A DNA stretch of 64,000 nucleotides from Bombyx mori (GCF_030269925.1 NC_085128.1:11224501-11288500), one strand, 5' to 3'. Shown: positions 11,726 to 23,123, counted from the stretch's first letter. Numbers and translations: made by a program. Notes: generated from the sequence alone by a model not told the origin.

Positions 11726-12570
11726 AATTATAAATAGAAATTGATATTTCATAGGAGACAACTTAAACGATTTTTTTTAAATTGGAATAATTGTTTTCAT
11801 AGCATTAATGCTTAGTGGTAAAATAGCTAAAACGGAGGTTTTGGTGGTGAAATAAGATGAGATTTAGTTCCGTTCGGCGCTGAAGATATAATAATTTATT
11901 TAGATTAAGTGTCCTATACATTTTACAGATTGCTTATTATGAACACACCAATCTTTATCGGAATTGTTAGAGTTGTAGACCTACTCCTTAATTATAGTGT
12001 CACTCGTTATTAATTTGTTTGGTACACAGCCACGGTGTGTCTTTAAGGTTATGTCATGTATTTTTTTGTTTTCAGGTCGATACGTCGTCGCCTGCGCATA
12101 GCCTACCCACAACACGTAACACATGCTCAAGCCGCTTACATTACATACATTGTTATGGACACATTCACATTGTACTGTATTATACTATATATTATTGGCT
12201 AAGTATACGCTGCTATATTATATGGCACTATAGTATAGCGTAGTCTGGAAGCAGTTTTATGCTTTTGTGATATAGTTTTGTGTGTTCCGTCTTTCAATAC
12301 TGCTACTGTGCTTGTTTACTGATATAATATCTCATCTGCTTAATATAGATGTGAGTGAATGTGTGCGTGTCTTAACAAAAAATCTGTAAACAACCAAAAT
12401 TGACGAAACTTACGGACGACCCAGCACTTCAAGCACCACGACCACCCGCTATAAAGCTCATTGCTTTGAGACATGAGGTTGAAATATTTAGTAAGAACAT
12501 TATATGTGTAACGGCTACTCCGCCCTTCAAACTGGAATGTATGGCGGTACATAATAATATATATTCTAGG
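11726..12570. other. Unique sequence, no gene seen
   Basis: Open frames at 12,019-12,243 (plus) and 12,340-12,552 (minus) lack recognisable domains, and 12,400-12,588 overlaps the latter antisense. No repeat family was identified. Confidence 0.4.
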
Positions 12571-12765
12571 AATTTTTTTCCTACCTAAGCTGATAGCCTT
12601 GAGAAGCTATTTCAGCGTAACCTTAACTAGTAGGTGAGCTCACGGGGCTCAAACCGGAGTGATGCTAACACTGGCCCTAGCAAGAGCAGTGCTTCGCAGA
12701 ATCTACTATCGGATCGGAAACGCGACCCACTGAGAAGATCCGGCGAGAAACTCCGTGGGCCTGTA
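12571..12765 (-). repeat. CR1/jockey-like LINE 3' end
   Basis: Read on the minus strand, the fragment goes GTTTCTCGCCGGATCTTCTC, GGTCGCGTTTCCGATCCG, CTTGCTAGGG, GGTTTGAGCCCCGTGAGCTC, CTCAAGGCTATCAGC and AGGTAGGAAAAAAA. It is a 5'-truncated non-LTR 3' UTR; further copies lie at 8,979, 17,178 and 41,993. Its first ~55 bp are shared with the 3' UTR of the full-length LINE at 35.3 kb. Confidence 0.85.
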
Positions 12766-13519
12766 GGATTGGTAAGAACGGAACGTATGAAAAGAGCGTG
12801 GAACGGAGTGTTAAGATGTGAGTGAGAGAAAACGGAGAGAAAGAGAGAGAATGACAGAGAAAAGGAAGATGGCGAAGACGGTGTAAAAATGAACAAGGCG
12901 TAATAAGTGTTAATTAATTATTATTATTATTATACCAGAAGATTTTAGAACAGTGGAAGTTTTATTTTATGTGCTGCGATCCCTATTTTACATATATGTG
13001 TGAACATATAAAGCATTTGCCCAGTATACACCTTTATGTCCTTCTTCGCACGATTTTTGAAGAGAGTCGTTAGCGATCAGCAACGGTATGCTGATATTCG
13101 TGAGCGACAGTAATTACTTATCGCGAAGTGAGTGATATGCTCATCTAGTTAAGAAAATTATAGAATCATGTTGGCGGTAGTCGACTGACAGCATTTTACG
13201 TACCTAAATAGCAAATGAAGTCTTCTTAATGTCATTGTCATGTTCTTCAGTCAGAGAGAGCTAATTTATCAGTCTTAAAAAGATATACGGTTGGCTCAAA
13301 ACGTCTGATAAAAACAAGCCCGAAACATTGGCACTGGAAAGCACAACAATAATATTATCTAAATTAAATATTCGTAACTAATCTTCTATTATGTTTAATT
13401 TAATTATTTCGAAACGTTCACTCGTATTTATTACGCGCCCACCTCTGTTTATTGAATAATTATTTCAATTATGATTAAAATGAAAATTTTGTATTCCGGT
13501 TAGAAAGGAAATGAAACGT
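12766..13519. other. Unique sequence with a purine-rich patch
   Basis: A GAGA-rich stretch lies at about 12,820-12,870 (repeated GAGAGA and AGAGAAAG). No gene was recognised in the rest. Confidence 0.4.
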
Positions 13520-13862
13520 GAACAAACTATAGGTATTCTGAGGAATTGTTCGAGATGATACCGGCATCTCGTTTTTACCATCGCACCGCCCGCCACCGGA
13601 GTAGAGTTCATCCATACTACCTGGAGCCACTGCGGTCATCCACAGTGCGTTTCAAGAGGTCTTTTTTGCCACGTACCATCCGGCTATGGAATGAGCTCCC
13701 CTCCACGGTGTTTCCCGAGCGCTATGACATGTCCTCCTTTAAACAAGGCTTGTAGAGAGTATTAAGTGGTAGGCAGCGGCTTGGCTCTGCCCCTGGCATT
13801 GCTGAAGTCCATGGGCGACGGTAACCACTCACCATCAGGTGGGCCGTATGCTCGTCTGCCTA
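13520..13862 (+). mobile_element. LINE fragment: RT C-terminus plus 3' tail
   Basis: The frame 13,546-13,755 (no ATG) ends in a peptide with RFKRSFLPRTIRLWNELPS, VFPERYDMSSFK, typical of the C-terminus of reverse-transcriptase proteins of jockey/RTE-like insect LINEs. It is followed by the tail TAGGCAGCGGCTTGGCTCTG, CATTGCTGAAGTCCATGGGC and CACCATCAGGTGGGCCGTAT. No poly(A) follows; an inverted copy of the tail begins instead. The start of the fragment is approximate. Confidence 0.8.
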
Positions 13863-13940
13863 CGGCCCACCTGATGGTGAGTGATTACAGTCGCCCATAG
13901 ACGTCAGCAATGCCAAGGGTAGAGCCAATCCGCTGCACTA
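13863..13940 (-). repeat. Inverted copy of the same LINE 3' tail
   Basis: Positions 13,863-13,940 repeat the tail at 13,769-13,846 in reverse, with a 16-nt loop (TATGCTCGTCTGCCTA). The inner 52-bp arms (13,795-13,846 and 13,863-13,914) pair with only a few mismatches. The two tails meet 3' end to 3' end, forming a potential cruciform. Confidence 0.85.
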
Positions 13941-14883
13941 TCGTAAGTCCTACAGCTTATATTATATATTATATTATAAGTTCTTAAATGAAAATCATGT
14001 TTGACCAAACAATCTATTTGTGTTTAAAAACAATAACATAATAATAGAACAAATGAAAAAACTGATTGTATTTGCACATAGCATCAATAGAATGAAGGTC
14101 TAGAATAATATATCGATAAGGTCGCTTTTTCACAGTCTTACATAAAAAAATGTTCGAGACACGTCCCTAACAAAACAGTGCCCGTCAGCTATTTAGGCTG
14201 GCTGTGTTGACAGAAAGACCCATTGTACAGCTTTTCTTTTCAAGGCACTGTAAGAATAAGAAAATTAATAAAACTCTATGTATGTATGTATCGATATATG
14301 AATGGTGTCGTATAAATGATAACCTCGAACAATACTATTATATTGTCGACTTACATTGTCTCAATCGTACAAAGTAATGGATTCCGTTAAATCTCCTCGA
14401 TATCCCATAAACATTGTTATATTCAATCTTCGAGAAAGCACAAAGAAATATCAGAGTTTGCGGGTGACATAATTAATCAGGAAGTAATAGCCCGGGAGTA
14501 ACTACATTATTAATGAGACGTTTCTGTCTCGTTTTTCCCTGTTGGCCACTTAATTATTTTTCTCTTTCGAAAGTCTCGTGTACCTAGATATTGGCTGCGT
14601 TAATCAGGGATGTGGCCTGAATAAAAAAGTATCAGGTTTATAATTGAATTTTCTCTTGCGTTAAATTGTTCTTGCTTGGCGTAGTTTCAGTTCGATGGCT
14701 TATAGAGGTGATTGACGTTTAGTTAATGTAGCTGATGTGGTAATTACTTTAGTTATGACAATTAAGACACATTGAATACAGTTAGTTGTTGTTTGCTAAT
14801 AATATAATTTGATCTTCACTCAAGCCGTCTAGACGGTTTGGTTTCACAGTTTTTTCTAAAATATTGTTTATTTATAGTACTAC
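13941..14883. other. AT-rich unique sequence, no gene seen
   Basis: A short TATG microsatellite lies at 14,277-14,290. Nothing else was recognised. Confidence 0.4.
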
Positions 14884-15276
14884 TAGCTTTTGCCCGTGAC
14901 TTCGTCCGCGTGGAATAGTTCACAAATAATGCTTTATTTTGGTTAGCATAAAAAATGTTATAGTGAGCCAACCTTAATATATAGACATATGCTGTCGCGG
15001 ACTTTTTTTAGAACTTTTAAAGGGGAACAATTCTCTCATACATTAATTTAGCGAAGCTTTAACCGTTTCAGCAGCGCACGCAGCGGAAGCACTCAAACGA
15101 TTTTGAAACATTCATTATTGGTGCTCTTATCTGAGTGTGATGTTATATAGCCTATAGCCGTCCTCAATAAATGGGCTATCTAACACTGAAAGAATTTTTC
15201 AAATCGGACCAGTACTTCCTGAGATTAGCGCGTTAAAACAAACAAACTCTTCAGCTTTATTATATTAGAATAGATG
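14884..15276 (+). repeat. Dispersed lepidopteran repeat ending in TATAGAT-like motif
   Basis: It starts CTAGCTTTTGCCCGTGACTT and TCGTCCGCGTGG, and ends AAATCGGACCAGTACTTCCT, GAGATTAGCGCG, AACAAACAAACTCTTCAGC and TATATTAGAATAGATG. I recognise this arrangement from many moth and butterfly introns. It is probably a non-autonomous, LINE-derived repeat, but the exact class is uncertain. Confidence 0.7.
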
Positions 15277-15479
15277 TAAGAGATGAATGAAGCAATATAT
15301 AATTATGCCGGAGACAGTCATTAGTTTGGTAGCTAAACGAAACGTAGCACGATTCCGGAGAGATTGCAGCACGATTGCGGTATCGTTGGAAGTCGGCTAA
15401 CTTCGTGCTACGACAGAGCCTAGCCGATGGAGGCGCGTAGACGCTATCACACTTACCAACCAGCTTTCTTGAAGAGCGG
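15277..15479. other. Unique sequence, no gene seen
   Basis: Slightly richer in G+C than the flanks, with no recognisable feature. Confidence 0.35.
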
Positions 15480-15749
15480 TGCCTCCGTCCTAAGAACTGT
15501 CATTCGTTTTCGTTTGGTAACGTCAAGAGAAGATTTCTAAATTGTTCTAAGACAACAAACGCGATTGGTGTACTCAATATTTCTCTTAGCTCGATCACTC
15601 TTTTCGCCCCTACGATGTCTAAGGATGGTGTTAATAATGTGGCTTCTCTGACATATATGATATTTATACAAATATTAAAGCCACAAAAGGGGTTGTAGCG
15701 GCGTCTTAAGAAATTAATATTGTTAATGTTTCCGTTTATTCTCTGAGCT

Positions 15750-16040
15750 CTTAGACGTCCACAGCTAGACATAGGCCTCCTCTAAGCCTCACCACAAGGA
15801 CCGGTCCTGCGTTGCTTGCATCCAGCGGATCCTTGCGAACTTCATCGCGGCCATCTTATGTGAGGCCTACCCACGCTACGTCGTCCGGTACACGATCGCC
15901 ACTCAAGAACTTTCCGGCCCCAACTATGTCAGTTACCATGGTTTTCCAGCAGGAAATGAGGAGATTAGCAAATCTCCTCATTTCTGATTTGATCTCGTAG
16001 GTGAACTCTGAGCATAATCCTCTCCATTGCTCTTCGGGTG
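15750..16040 (-). mobile_element. LINE fragment (RTE-like 3' region)
   Basis: The plus strand shows GACGTCCACAGCTAGACATA, GGCCTCCTCTAAGC, CGGTCCTGCGTTGCTTGCAT, CCAGCGGATCC and, later, CTCTGAGCATAATCCTCTCC. I know this order as the reverse complement of a LINE widespread in Lepidoptera. The frame is broken throughout. An 11-bp perfect palindromic arm pair (ATGAGGAGATT / AATCTCCTCAT) lies within it at 15,955-15,980. The left boundary may extend to 15,480. Confidence 0.65.
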
Positions 16041-16218
16041 ACCTTCAGTCTTCTGATTTTCTTATGATTTATTTCCTTATCATTATCTTACCACGAACAA
16101 TTTGAAGCCGAGCTTCATTTCAGTACAGCATAATACTGAAAATGTTTTTCTAAGTATGTGACTTTAAAGTCATAACTGAATATCTTTGCTTATTTCTATA
16201 CTTGCTTACTTATTATAC
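16041..16218. other. Short AT-rich spacer
   Basis: A short spacer between the LINE fragment and the solo LTR with nothing recognisable in it. Confidence 0.4.
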
Positions 16219-16598
16219 TTAATGTTACGCCGGTAAGAGTAACGCCATTTATCGTCGAATAGTCGAAATAATATCGCAGGATCGAGAATGATCGAGAACT
16301 ACAACGCCATCTATTGACAGATAGCGGAAACCACGACTAGAGATGTGTAGAACATTCTCGATAATTCTAGGGATGAGGTATCGGCTACAAAAGCGTTGTA
16401 GGGATGGCACGCAGTCAGTCAGTAATCGGAACTACTCGAAGAGAAACAGCGAAGGATCACCTGAAGCGAAGCGGAACAAGCGAATTGAGTGTTTTAAAGT
16501 GTTGGTGATGTGTTTAAGTGTTCTCAGTGTTGAATACAGTTTTAAGTTGTACTTTGGCGAATTTTTTATTTATCCCGAACTCCAGCGCGTAACATTAA
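16219..16598 (+). mobile_element. Solo LTR with 4-bp TSD (TTAA), copy 1
   Basis: The element proper is 16,223-16,594 (372 bp). It starts TGTTACGCCGG, ends CCAGCGCGTAACA, and is flanked by TTAA at 16,219-16,222 and 16,595-16,598. TG...CA ends and a 4-bp duplication fit an LTR of the Ty3/gypsy group; the outer 8 bp are perfectly inverted (TGTTACGC/GCGTAACA). The TATA box seen in copy 2 is changed here (CTACAAAAG). Only one LTR is present with no internal region, as left by LTR-LTR recombination. A non-autonomous DNA transposon is the alternative. Confidence 0.78.
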
Positions 16599-16689
16599 TA
16601 TTCCATATCTTTGCTTCATCTTATACTTTCCGACCTAATGGCCGTCACGCATCGATTACGGACATATTTGAGAATCTTTTTTACTAAAT

Positions 16690-16830
16690 AAGAATGCCTG
16701 TTCTTCTTCTTCGTGCCCTTATCCCACTTTGTGGGGTCGCTGCCGCATGTTCTCTTTTTATAATGAGGATTATCAAATGTCATCTCTGCATTCACACCCT
16801 TCTCTGGCATATTTACTTTCACAAAGCCCA
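16690..16830 (-). repeat. LINE-like fragment
   Basis: TTCTTCTTCTTCGTGCCCTT, ATCCCACTTTGTGGGGTCGC and TGCCGCATGTTCTC form a pattern I associate with RTE-like LINE fragments in Lepidoptera, seen here in reverse. The fragment is short and heavily decayed. Confidence 0.45.
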
Positions 16831-17177
16831 TAAAAGTCATTTTAGGACTAAAAGAATACCTATCAACAGCAATAAAGCATAATTACGTTGATTTAACTAT
16901 ACCTATGTATACAAAATCATCTATTAAATTAGTCACCATAGTAAAGAATATAAGAACACAGTACAGTAAAGGAAAATCGTTTGCTTCTCTTCTACGAATT
17001 GTTCATAAACATAGCTAATAATACCTTTTGTAATTTATCACATTCCTTTGTACGAAACGAGACGATAGCAATCGTCTATTTATGAGAATCCATTGAACAT
17101 AATACGATGATAGTGGATAGAATGTACGATGATCAAGTTACAGAAGAAACTGGATTCATTACAGTTCTCGTTAAATG
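16831..17177. other. Unique sequence, no gene seen
   Basis: AT-rich sequence without recognisable features. Confidence 0.4.
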
Positions 17178-17353
17178 TTTTTTTTTTTTCCTACCTATGC
17201 TGATAGCCTTGAGAGGCGATTTCGCCCTAACGTTTGTAGGTGAACTCACGGGGCTCAAACCGGAGAGTTGCTGACACTGACCCTAGCAAGAGCAGTGCTT
17301 CGCAGAATCTACCACCGGATCGGAAACGCGACCCACTGAGAAGATCCGGCGTG
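17178..17353 (-). repeat. CR1/jockey-like LINE 3' end
   Basis: Opens with a T-run and CCTACCTATGCTGATAGCCT, then CACGGGGCTCAAACCGGAGA, CTAGCAAGAGCAGTGCTTCG and GGATCGGAAACGCGACCCAC. It ends at the GATCCGGCG edge, slightly shorter than the copy at 12,571. Fewer differences from the consensus suggest it is younger than the copy at 41,993. Confidence 0.85.
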
Positions 17354-17518
17354 AGTATTGTTATTGATGTTTGAATGTAGAATGGTCATCTATTTAAATT
17401 TATACATTGCTGAAATTGATATTATGATCTAGATCTTAACCAATAGTCAACAAGTCGTTCGTGACCCCGAAAACGTGTAAAGTATTCGAAACGTCGAAAG
17501 TAATTTAGAAATAATTTA

Positions 17519-17759
17519 CTGGTGGCAGGACCTATTGTGAGTCCGCGCGGGTAGGTACCACCACCCTGCCTATTTCTACCGTGAAGCAGTAATCCGTTTC
17601 GGTTTGAAGGGTGGGGCAACCGTTGTAACTATACTGAGACCTTAGAACTTATATCTCAAGGTGGGTGGCGCATTTAAGTTGTAGATGTCTATGGGCTCCA
17701 GCAACCACTTAACACCAGGTGGGCTGTGAGCTCGTCCATCCATCCAAGCAATAAAAAAA
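17519..17759 (+). repeat. Bm1 SINE, body only
   Basis: Runs from ACTGGTGGCAGGACCTATTG to AAGCAATAAAAAAAA, followed by a TATATATATATA run that may be tail-derived microsatellite growth. The tRNA-like head is missing. Confidence 0.92.
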
Positions 17760-18362
17760 ATATATATATATAATTACAATGAAAAACATGAGCCCTAAAA
17801 GTGGTTTTAGTTAATAGTTAACAAATTGAAGCAAACAACCAAGAACGCCTCATTCTTTCACCGGTATACATTTTTTTTTTTTTAATTCCCCGTACAAAGG
17901 GTAACTTCTTGCTTTTATCCACAAACTACTAGTCAATTTGCATAGTCTATTCATAGTATGATCTACAACAATATATTGGTATAATCCCGACCCAGAAAAC
18001 ACAATGTCATTTTTAATTATAGATATAGCTGGCTTTGTCCTGATCATTTACTACGATAATGTAGTTAATCCAGTTTATAAACTATGTATATTAAATTGAA
18101 ATTTGTGTGACTGACTAACAAACTGTTACTTGAAAATATTTTGATATAATTATGAAGTGTGAATAACACGTTAACTGACAAGTATAATTGGTATTTAGTC
18201 TTCGAAGTGGTTCAATAAGTGAAACACTAAGTCAATTTAGTGACTCGGGTACCCCTACCTTCAAATCTTTTAGCGGGTGCCAATTTTCTATAATTTTTTG
18301 GCTTAGTTTTTTTAGACTTTAAGAAAGGAAGGATTCCGTGGGATAAAAATAGAAAGCACAAC
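17760..18362. other. Unique sequence, no gene seen
   Basis: Short minus-strand frames (17,850-18,047; 18,227-18,436) carry no domain. The second overlaps the solo LTR that begins at 18,367. Confidence 0.4.
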
Positions 18363-18704
18363 TTTCTGTTACACCAGCAAGAGTAACGCCATCTATCGCC
18401 GAATATTCGAACGAATATCGAAGGATCTAGTAGCATCTAGAACGCTCGAGAAGTACAACAGTCAGATAGCGGAAACAATACTAGAGATGTGTGGAATATT
18501 CTCGATAATTCTAGAGATGAGGTATCGACTATAAAAACATTGCAGGGATGGCACGCACTCAGTCAATAATCGGAACCACTCGAAGCGAAACAGCGAACGG
18601 ATCACCTGAAGCGAAGCGTTGAATACTAAGTGTTGAATACAGTTTTTTAGCTGTTGTGCTTTGGTGAAATTTTATTTATCTCGAACACCAGTGCGTAACA
18701 TTTC
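18363..18704 (+). mobile_element. Solo LTR with 4-bp TSD (TTTC), copy 2
   Basis: The element is 18,367-18,700 (334 bp), starting TGTTACACC and ending GTGCGTAACA, flanked by TTTC on both sides. It is clearly the same family as 16,223 and 59,217. It shows a promoter layout expected of an LTR: TATAAAA at 18,530 and an initiator-like TCAGT at 18,559, about 30 bp apart. No internal retroviral-type genes are attached. Confidence 0.8.
18530..18563 (+). promoter_or_regulatory. LTR core promoter (TATA + TCAGT initiator)
   Basis: TATAAAA (18,530-18,536) and the arthropod-type initiator TCAGT (18,559-18,563) are spaced as in RNA polymerase II core promoters. Copy 1 has a changed TATA and copy 3 has lost this block altogether. 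Confidence 0.55.
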
Positions 18705-18898
18705 TAACATCATGTGATTTCTGACGGTTAGGCGTGTTCTGAGCATTTGTGGGTAGAAGCCGCTATTTAGTCTTTTTCAGCCAAAAAATCCCACTCGAAT
18801 ATGAATTGTTAGTAAAAATTGATGTTATCTTCTACATATCGAGTATTTAAAAGTATATACATAGCCTAATCAAAAACATTCTATTCTACGCGCTTAGA

Positions 18899-19024
18899 CC
18901 TCGATGGGAAGCTACCAAGGGATAACAAGAAGCGAAGCGAAAGAACTGAATTGCAATTCCTAAAGTCTACCTTAAGTGTTGTAACAATTAAACAGAGTTT
19001 TAACTTAAATTTCGGTGAAAGTTT
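18899..19024 (+). repeat. Diverged relative of the solo LTR, cut by a SINE
   Basis: GAAGCGAAGCG, TTAAGTGTTG, CAGAGTTTTAACTT and TTCGGTGAAAGTTTATTT follow the order of the 3' half of the solo LTR (CGAAGCGGAACA, TTTAAGTGTT, CAGTTTTTAG, TTGGTGAAATTTTATTT). It stops where a Bm1 SINE begins, so the SINE probably inserted into it or beside it. Confidence 0.5.
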
Positions 19025-19268
19025 ATTTTATTGCTTAGATGTGTTGACGAGCTCACGCCCCTCCTGGTGTTAAGTGGTTATCGGAGCCCATAGGCAAGTG
19101 CAACGTAAATGCCGTTACCCACATTGAGAAATGAATTCTAAGGTTTCAGCTTATACAGTACAATTGCTGCCCAACCCTTCAAACCGAAACGCATGACCGC
19201 TTCACAACAGAAAAAGGAAAGGTAGTACCTACCCATGCGGGCTGACAAGACGTCCTACTACCAATAAA
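19025..19268 (-). repeat. Bm1 SINE, body only
   Basis: Reverse-oriented body from ATTGCTTAGATGTGTTGACG to CGTCCTACTACCAATAAAA. Numerous changes relative to other copies (for example TGAGAAATGAATTCTAAGG) suggest an older insertion. Confidence 0.88.
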
Positions 19269-20777
19269 AGCTTTAGTTTTGGAGCCCTAGCGCGCAACTG
19301 TATGATTTGATTTTTTTCTGATTAAACAAACATGATTGTGAACTGTTTTTTTATTGAAAAAAGAATTTTCCCGATAAAAATTTGATGGAAATCTTTGTTT
19401 ACACCTTAAGATTCTATGTAGCGGCTTTTAATGTTCTTCTCGGTCGTTAGCACTTCCTCTTCGCTGTTCTTATAGTAATCCGATTTCATTCGTAGTTCCG
19501 ACAAATTTGCGGTCCGTTGATTTGATGCCGCATGCCCGCCGATGGGCTACCAAGCCCGGAGCCGACGATGGATTATCGCCCGTCCCACTCGTACACCTCA
19601 AACCCGACAGAGACGTAAGTCAGTGATTAAAGAGGTCGTTTTCTGTTACGATATGTGTTACTTGCTGGAGCCGGTCCAGCACAAACACGCTGTTAATCTG
19701 CTTATGTAACAGAATCTCGATCTGGTCGGAATGGATCAAAAAGGTTTGATACCCCAAAACAGATTTAGTACTAAGTGTGATTTCCGTAAATTGAATGAAG
19801 AGTGGAGGCAGGTGTTTTATTCATGAGGGTTTTTCGTGCGCCGCGATTCTGAAATCACTAATCCGATTCGGCACCACTGTTCGGAGTTATTTGGGTTTAA
19901 TCCAAATAATCTTTGGCACGGATTAAACGATTGAACATAATTGTCTACTAAATAGTTTGTTTTTCTACGAATTATGTGTTTTATATCTTTACTAACACAA
20001 CACTTATACCATTATTGTAGTTTGTTCCTAAATTAGCCCTGCACTAGTTATGTAATTTACGAACAAGAAAACGTTTCTTCGAAAGACTCTAAGTCAGTAG
20101 TCGTAAGCGATCGTAAGGCCTTTTGCATCGTCGTTATATCCGGTATAATATTAATCTCGTTCGTACCTAACAATCCTCGGATTTCTGGTAAAGCAAATAA
20201 CTTTCTCATTATTTATCGGCACACTGCGCGAGTGTATATTAAGGCAAATCCTCATCCGTAGATACCTGTTAGGTAAGCTCAAGGCGCAACTCAAGGATCA
20301 TCTAAATGAGCCGGGAAATTGAAGGATTAATTCATTTACCCGAGTGACTGAATGTTAACGGAATACAAAGTCAAGTGCAGGAGATTGTTTGTTGAGTGTT
20401 CTAATCTATTTCTGTTATTAGTTGAGGTAAATTTGTGAATTGTTAGGCGTCAATTTCGATGAAGTTGCGGCTTAAATAAGCATTTTATTCATGAGATACT
20501 TTTGTCCAATGGGTACTGTACTTCATTAAAAGTAAAGAAGTAACGCATTTAAATCATATTTTTCAGCTTAAAGTGGTTGGTTATTTCTAAGTAAAGATGA
20601 TTTTTTCTATAATAATTGTGAGGGGTGTACGAAACAAACAAAAACATACAAGTTTCAGTAAGTATATATCGGAAGGCTCTGAATAACCAGAAAGGTAAAA
20701 ACCTTTAGTCCTGAATGCCAATTGAGGGCATTGTGTGGTTAAATAACATATGTGTTAATGTAATACTCAGGAAGTAT
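19269..20777. other. Unique sequence with a G+C-richer block
   Basis: The part from 19,430 to 19,930 is less AT-rich than its surroundings (for example CCGCATGCCCGCCGATGGGC) but contains stops in all frames and no recognisable domain. It could be a conserved non-coding element or an ancient pseudogene; this cannot be decided by eye. Confidence 0.35.
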
Positions 20778-21027
20778 GATTTTTTTTATTGCTTAGATGG
20801 GTGGATGAGCTCACAGCCCACCTTGTGTTAAGTGGTTACTGGAGCCCATAGACATCTACAACGTAAATGCACCACCCACCTTGAGATATAAGTTCTAAGA
20901 TCTCAGTATAATTATAACGGCTGCCCCACCCTTCAAACCGAAATGAATTACTGCTTCACGGCAGAAATAGGCAGGGCGGTGGTACCTACCCGCGCAGACC
21001 CACAGGAGAGGTCCTACCACCAGTAAA
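20778..21027 (-). repeat. Bm1 SINE, body only
   Basis: From a T-run and ATTGCTTAGATGGGTGGATG to AGGTCCTACCACCAGTAAAA. Reverse orientation, close to the other young copies in sequence. Confidence 0.92.
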
Positions 21028-21067
21028 AAGACTACTACTACATGTAGTACTAATACATGTAGTACCT
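21028..21067. repeat. Short palindromic tandem repeat
   Basis: ACTACATGTAGT, a perfect palindrome, is followed three bases later by TACATGTAGTAC. This small duplicated palindrome lies directly beside the 5' end of the Bm1 body and may derive from the target site. Confidence 0.5.
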
Positions 21068-21271
21068 AAGTAAGACAAGTGATACTTATACATATAATAG
21101 AATTTATTTCTTCGTTTTCTTAAGCAATGCCCATTTAAGTTACCGTGTTTGTCTGTTCATCTATGTTCGTAAAGAAAGAAACAGATGCTTTTGTTTCACC
21201 TTAAACTTAAATAACCAGAGCAAGAGCTTAATTTTAATTAAGTTAACAAACGCAACGGTATCAGAACTTCA

Positions 21272-21486
21272 ACTTTTTTTTTTATTGCTTAGATGGGTGG
21301 ACGAGCTCCCAGCCCACCTGATATTAAGTGGTTACTGTAGCCCATAGACATCTACAACGTAACTGCGCCACCCACCTTGAGATATAAGTTCTAAGGTCTC
21401 AGTATAGTTACAACGGTTGCCCCACCCTTCAAACCGAAACGCATTACTGCTTCACGGCAGAAATAGGCGGGGAGGTGGTACCTACC
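21272..21486 (-). repeat. Bm1 SINE, more strongly 5'-truncated
   Basis: Begins with the usual T-run and ATTGCTTAGATGGGTGG but stops at GGGGAGGTGGTACCTACC, lacking the last ~37 bp of the body (no CGGACTCACAAGAGGTCC). This is an example of variable 5' truncation of the family. Confidence 0.9.
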
Positions 21487-23123
21487 TCAAAATATGTCAT
21501 GTTTATGTTTAAAACGGAGCTTAAATTGTCGCGGACTGGACACATTTATTTTACTTATGTACGAAACGTTTCATCCATTTCAATAGACCACACCCGAAAT
21601 AGCGCGATCATCGCCGTCAATCATTATGAATTCGTGATTAGGGCCACTCAATTCTGGGCCGAGAGACAGCTTGTTACGCGTAATCGGCTCCTCGCGTGAC
21701 CAAACCCTGACGCTTCAATTAACAAAATTGATAATACTGAGCGACACGTCGACGAACTTAATTTTCCTTGATTTACGCGGGAAAAAACTGTATGAATTTG
21801 ACAAGATGGCTTAAACATTAACTATGACCTGAGTCTTATAATACTGAAGAAATGAAACAAAATACATAAATGAAAAGATGGTAACGAAAGTTCTAAATAG
21901 ATTTTATAAGTTTTGGTCAAAAAGTCCGGAGTTCTGTGAACCTAACCTAGACAAACCAGGTTTTTCATTAATTATTTATACATATATCGCCGCTAAACTA
22001 CTTTTTAGTTACATAAAATTAGTTAACTCCACTGTTTCCTTAATATGAAAGTTATTGATTAACTGGTTAAAGTACAACGCATGTACACAATTGTTTCAGG
22101 CGGTATTCAAGATAATTCATAAAAAATACCTCCACTTAACTATTTGTTACGGCCAATAAGCGGCGGCCGCGATTAGAGGGTTATCATGTCGCGCCGCTTT
22201 TTCATAGTAGCGTTCCGACGCTTCCTTTAGATACTTCGGAATCGGTTCATCCTCGGTTCTTTTTGTTATACACTTGAAATTCAATAAAAGGAAATTATTT
22301 GAAGATTTAACTTTCAATTACTGTCACTATGGAGGGCAATCATAATAATGACGAGAATGATTTCAACAAAGCTGACGTCATTATTTTTTAAAATAGCATG
22401 GCGTTCATGCTGCCTTATTTATAAACTGACTAATTTTGGAGAAACATAAATTGATATAAGAATTTGGCAACTTCTCATTCGCGATACATTCTTTTCACGT
22501 AGCATCAAGCCAGCCATTAAATGACAAGTACGGTAAAGTATGGTTTATTTTATAGCAAAAGAACGCATTGAAACAAATTACGGTAACTGCATATGAAATG
22601 ATTTCCATTCCAACTAATTATAACAGTATTATTAAAATGAAAGCTACTATGCTGTAGTAGGAGATGTCGATGCAACGATTAATATTCGATACGATTTAAC
22701 TATTCGAAACAAAACAAATTAAATAAATAATACCTTTGCCGGAATGGATTTACGGCTTTTATCCAATTATAGCCAGCCTCAAGGCACCACGATACGTAGC
22801 GAGACAATCACAAACGGGCAACACAAAGGATGTCCAAAACAAACAAACGAGCGAAAATTTTACCGCTTCAGCTGTCGAAAGCAGCTACTGTGCAAATGCA
22901 CGGCAAGGGACGATGAAAAGTGCCGTAGTCGCATTGCAAATTAGCGCATTCGACCAGTCAATCCGAAACCAGCCTGTCCGTTCGCTTGCCACACCATTTG
23001 CTCTCCAACGATTTCACCGCACGCACGCTACGCTTAACTAAAATTCGTTCATTAATCAGCTTTCGCCATTGTAAAAGTAAACCGATTGGTTATAAAGCAC
23101 GCGCTATTTTGAATTCAACTATG
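21487..23123. other. Unique sequence, possible conserved non-coding DNA
   Basis: The block 22,150-22,260 (AAGCGGCGGCCGCGATTAGA, TCGCGCCGC) and the block 22,736-23,040 are G+C-richer than the flanks. The second holds an ATG-initiated 66-codon frame (22,744-22,944) overlapping a 101-codon frame without ATG. Neither shows a domain, splice context or codon pattern that would support a gene. Confidence 0.35.

Noticed and set aside
12627..12896. 89-codon minus-strand frame
   Set aside because: It is the translation of a LINE 3' UTR tail plus adjacent purine-rich DNA.
16343..16687. 114-codon plus-strand open frame
   Set aside because: Most of it lies inside the solo LTR at 16,223-16,594, and the equivalent frame is not kept in the other two copies.
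22736..23041. 101- and 66-codon overlapping plus-strand frames
   Set aside because: Two frames over the same DNA, neither with a domain; the longer lacks an ATG. More likely non-coding DNA with few stops because of its higher G+C.
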